Positions 61,663-64,000 of a DNA stretch of 64,000 nucleotides are shown piece after piece. The position numbers and the translations under genes were made by a program. Within the stretch, counting starts at the first letter, position 1. Each line of letters opens with the position of its first letter. The DNA is from Bradyrhizobium sp. 170 (GTDB taxonomy: Bacteria > Pseudomonadota > Alphaproteobacteria > Rhizobiales > Xanthobacteraceae), in the NCBI RefSeq assembly GCF_023101085.1, contig NZ_CP064703.1:7998001-8062000 (forward strand). Reading direction: 5' to 3'. The notes beneath the pieces were generated by a model. That model had not been told where the DNA came from. It did not search any database and saw only the letters and a program-made list of their open reading frames with translations.

Positions 61663-62646
61663 CTACTCGATCTTGATGCCGGCCTCCTCGATCACCTTGC
61701 GCCAACGCTCCACCTCGCTGCGGTAGTAGCGGCCAAACTCCGCTGGCGGCGCCCCGATCAGGACGAGCCCCTCGTTGACGCTGAGCTTCTTGAAGGCGTC
61801 GGCCTGCACGGCCTTCGCCGCCGATCGGTTGAGACGGTCGATGATGTCGGGCGGCGTTTTCGCCGGCGCAAACAGGCCGTACCAGGTTTCGGCCTCAAAG
61901 CCCGGAAGGCCGGTTTCGGCGACCGTCGGCAATTGCGGAAAGGCGGGCGAGCGTTCCGCTGTTGTCACCGCCAGCGCCCGTAGCTGACCGCCCTCGATCA
62001 GGGAAGCCGCGCTGGCCACCGTCGTGAACATCACCTGGATCTGTCCGCCGATCAGGTCGATGATCGCAGGCGCCGAGCCCTTGTAGGGGACCATCGTCAT
62101 GTTGACCTTGGCCATATGCTTGAACATTTCGCCGGCGAGGTGCGCCGAGGTGCCGGTGCCGAACGTGCCGTAGGAGATCTTGTCGGGCTCGGCCTTCGCC
62201 GCTGCGATCAGATCGGCGATGGCGCGGAACGACGATTTCGGATTGACGACGACGATGTTGGGGGAACGGGCGACCAGTGCTACGGGCGCAAAATCCTTGT
62301 TCGGATCGAACGGCAGTTTGGCGTTCAGGCTGGGATTGACGGCATGGGCAAATGTTCCCATCAAGAGCGTGTAGCCATCGCCTTCGGCGACAGCGACCGC
62401 CTGCGCGCCGATAATGGTGCCCGCGCCCGGCTTGTTTTCGATGATAATGCTGGCGCCGAGCTCCTTTGCCATCTCCTGCGCCAATACGCGCGCGATGGCG
62501 TCCGTTCCGCCGCCCGGCGCAAAGGGAACGATGATCTTGATGACGCGGTCCGGATAGGCGGCGATTGCGGGAGAACCCGATATCACGACGCACGCTGCGA
62601 GAACGAGCAGAGCGAACAGCTTCTTCGCATTTCGACGAAATTGCAT
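61663..62646 (-). CDS. Bug/TctC-type periplasmic solute receptor
   Basis: 327 residues with a signal peptide (cleavage after PAIA). RVIKIIVPFAPGGGTDAIARVLAQEMAKELGASIIIENKPGAGTIIGAQAVA and LLMGTFAHAVNPSLNAKLPFD, then SYGTFGTGTSAHLAGEMFK, are typical. It binds an unknown carboxylate. No membrane partners are close. Only 28 bases separate its start from the stop of the upstream acyltransferase gene, so a joint transcript is possible. Confidence 0.92.
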   Translation of the reverse strand: MQFRRNAKKLFALLVLAACVVISGSPAIAAYPDRVIKIIVPFAPGGGTDAIARVLAQEMAKELGASIIIENKPGAGTIIGAQAVAVAEGDGYTLLMGTFAHAVNPSLNAKLPFDPNKDFAPVALVARSPNIVVVNPKSSFRAIADLIAAAKAEPDKISYGTFGTGTSAHLAGEMFKHMAKVNMTMVPYKGSAPAIIDLIGGQIQVMFTTVASAASLIEGGQLRALAVTTAERSPAFPQLPTVAETGLPGFEAETWYGLFAPAKTPPDIIDRLNRSAAKAVQADAFKKLSVNEGLVLIGAPPAEFGRYYRSEVERWRKVIEEAGIKIE

Positions 62647-62674
62647 GGCCGGAATCCACGGAGTTCAGATCGAT

Positions 62675-63877
62675 CTAGATCATTCTCGACACAATCGGAA
62701 TTTTCCGCAACAGCGCCGTGACCGCCCAGCTCAGGGCCAGCGTGCCGGCGAAAACGACGGCAAACTTGACGAAGGCCGGCCAGGAATAATCGTAGACGGC
62801 GTATTGCAGCCAGATGATGAAGATATAGTGCGCGAGAAAGATACCATACGCATTTGGCCGCATGGCATCGAGCAGCTTCATGCGCGATGAGGCGAAGGCC
62901 AGAGACACGGTCAGCACCGTGAACGTCATCGCTGCACTGAACAGCGAGAAGGCAAGGCCATAACCGGCTTGCCAGGCTAGCGGCGGCGAATCGAAGTCCG
63001 CGATCCAGTTGTGATGGGCATAGACCTGCAGCAGGATCGCGCCGTAGAACAACGACGCAAAGGCAAGCCAAAGCGGCCAGCGCCTGGCCAGCGCACCTTC
63101 CTCGCTCAGGATTCCGGCGCGAAGGCTGACCGCGCCGATGCCGAAACCGGTCAGGAAATAGCCGGCATAGAGCAAGATCCGGCTGGTCTGGATCGGCAGC
63201 GGATAGCCGTCGGGCTCCAGCCAGCTCATATCGCCAACGATCAGCCGCATCGGCACGTAGATGACGACCGAGGCGGCGAGGAACGCCGCAAACGCCGTCC
63301 ACGGCCGGTCACGCAGCGAAAAGATCAGCAAGCCGGACGTCTTCAGCAGGCGCGGTGACACTGCCTGCAATACCGCGGCTGCGATGTTGAGCGCCAGCAG
63401 CACCCACAGGAACCATGCCGGACCCGAGGGCCAGGGGCCGACAGTGAGCGTGCGCCACCAGAAATGAAAGAAGCTAAAATCGGTAGTGCCAGGCAAATGA
63501 TAGCGCAGGAAGGTCGGATAATACGCAATCGGCATCAGCACGAAGATCGAAACCAGAAAGGGAATGCCGAGCCGCCACGCGCGGTTGCGCACGAAGTCCG
63601 CCGCTCCCCTGGGGGTCAGGCTGCCGTGAACGAACAGGCCCGAGATCAGGAACATGCAAGCCATGAAGAAGCTGTCGTTGAACAGCACGATGAGGTCGAA
63701 CCCCAGCCAGCGCATTTTGTCGCCGTTGCCGAAATGGGTGTAGTTGACCGCGGAGTGATGGATCAGCACCAATAGCGTGATGAAGGTGCGGGCGCGATCG
63801 AGCGCGACGATGCGCCCCCTCACCTTGAGGGTCCGGTCGCTCCGATCGGTCTTGCGCAGCATCTTGTTACTTCCCAT
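62675..63877 (-). CDS. Acyltransferase-3 family membrane protein
   Basis: 400 residues with ten membrane helices. RIVALDRARTFITLLVLIHHSAVNYTH carries the double His of the Acyl_transf_3 family, and FFMACMFLISGLFVHGSL the usual second block. No SGNH domain. It resembles OpgC/glucan-type acyltransferases, which transfer succinyl or acetyl groups to periplasmic sugars. The start at 63877 (MGSNKMLRKTDR) has an alternative ATG six codons in. It follows a gene cut by the window edge. Confidence 0.85.
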   Translation of the reverse strand: MGSNKMLRKTDRSDRTLKVRGRIVALDRARTFITLLVLIHHSAVNYTHFGNGDKMRWLGFDLIVLFNDSFFMACMFLISGLFVHGSLTPRGAADFVRNRAWRLGIPFLVSIFVLMPIAYYPTFLRYHLPGTTDFSFFHFWWRTLTVGPWPSGPAWFLWVLLALNIAAAVLQAVSPRLLKTSGLLIFSLRDRPWTAFAAFLAASVVIYVPMRLIVGDMSWLEPDGYPLPIQTSRILLYAGYFLTGFGIGAVSLRAGILSEEGALARRWPLWLAFASLFYGAILLQVYAHHNWIADFDSPPLAWQAGYGLAFSLFSAAMTFTVLTVSLAFASSRMKLLDAMRPNAYGIFLAHYIFIIWLQYAVYDYSWPAFVKFAVVFAGTLALSWAVTALLRKIPIVSRMI

Positions 63878-63892
63878 CGAGCCTGCGCCCGG

Positions 63893-64000
63893 TCATTTCT
63901 CGAACGCGTCGTAAATCAGCTTCTTGACGTTCACCTGCACATGCAGGCGTCCGGATGGCGCGTTCTGCAGCACGACGAAGAACATGTCCTGCGCGCGGTC
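63893..64000 (-). CDS. C-terminus of a gene cut by the window edge, probably a serine hydrolase
   Basis: On the minus strand the last 35 residues read DRAQDMFFVVLQNAPSG, then RLHVQVNVKKLIYDAFEK and TGA at 63893-63895. The ending (FFVVLQNAPS... LIYDAFEK) resembles the C-terminus of secreted beta-lactamase-like serine hydrolases in Bradyrhizobium. Too little is visible for a firm call. Confidence 0.45.
   Translation of the reverse strand, partial: DRAQDMFFVVLQNAPSGRLHVQVNVKKLIYDAFEK

Overview
The window looks like chromosomal DNA of a high-GC alphaproteobacterium of the Bradyrhizobium/Rhodopseudomonas group. The basis is the protein style: a 41-residue cysteine-free L36, an LTXXQ periplasmic protein, a TorF-type porin, two Bug/TctC receptors, DUF5996, DUF2171, an H1-like Lys/Ala protein and a glcDEF-type glycolate oxidase. 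Short palindromic intergenic repeats of four different kinds also fit. No rRNA, tRNA or CRISPR was found. This assignment is inference from family recognition, not from a database search.

Layout. 0-8.5 kb: the 3' part of an IS701-like insertion sequence, then small secreted proteins, an L-lactate/glycolate permease, a YddA/BacA-like ABC transporter, an HPP membrane protein, a porin and an H1-like protein. 8.7-13.5 kb: glycolate oxidase glcD-glcE-glcF on the minus strand, divergent from a small cytochrome c. 13.6-27.6 kb: housekeeping and metabolic genes, including rpmJ, a MaoC pair facing an amidohydrolase, a coupled hydrolase / haloacid dehalogenase / YbaK trio, a LysR gene divergent from an SDR, pirin and WrbA.

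27.8-45.8 kb is a surface-polysaccharide locus. A minus block holds an acetyltransferase, cupin, O-antigen-ligase/polymerase, GT2, GH26 hydrolase and acyltransferase. A plus block holds a Wzx flippase, GT92-like transferase, methyltransferase, NodB-type deacetylase, Wzz with a degenerate kinase-like domain, WecG/TagA transferase and UDP-glucose 4-epimerase. Together they could build, modify, flip and polymerise a lipid-linked repeat unit. No initiating sugar-phosphate transferase and no outer-membrane exporter is in the window.

47.17-51.76 kb is the most unusual part. Four genes of visibly lower GC (a zinc-finger methyltransferase, a GT-C-like membrane glycosyltransferase, a UbiA-family prenyltransferase and a HAD phosphatase) sit between two copies of the last ~38 bases of a cupin gene. 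This looks like an inserted cassette for making and using a polyprenyl-phosphate-linked sugar, possibly a pentose.

51.9-64 kb: a DUF2171 protein, a 1362-residue five-GAF/GGDEF/EAL protein, a catabolic operon (Ldh2-type dehydrogenase, flavin monooxygenase, frameshifted FAH hydrolase), an amidase pseudogene with a large internal deletion, a LuxR regulator, a TctC receptor, a membrane acyltransferase, and the end of a gene cut by the window edge.
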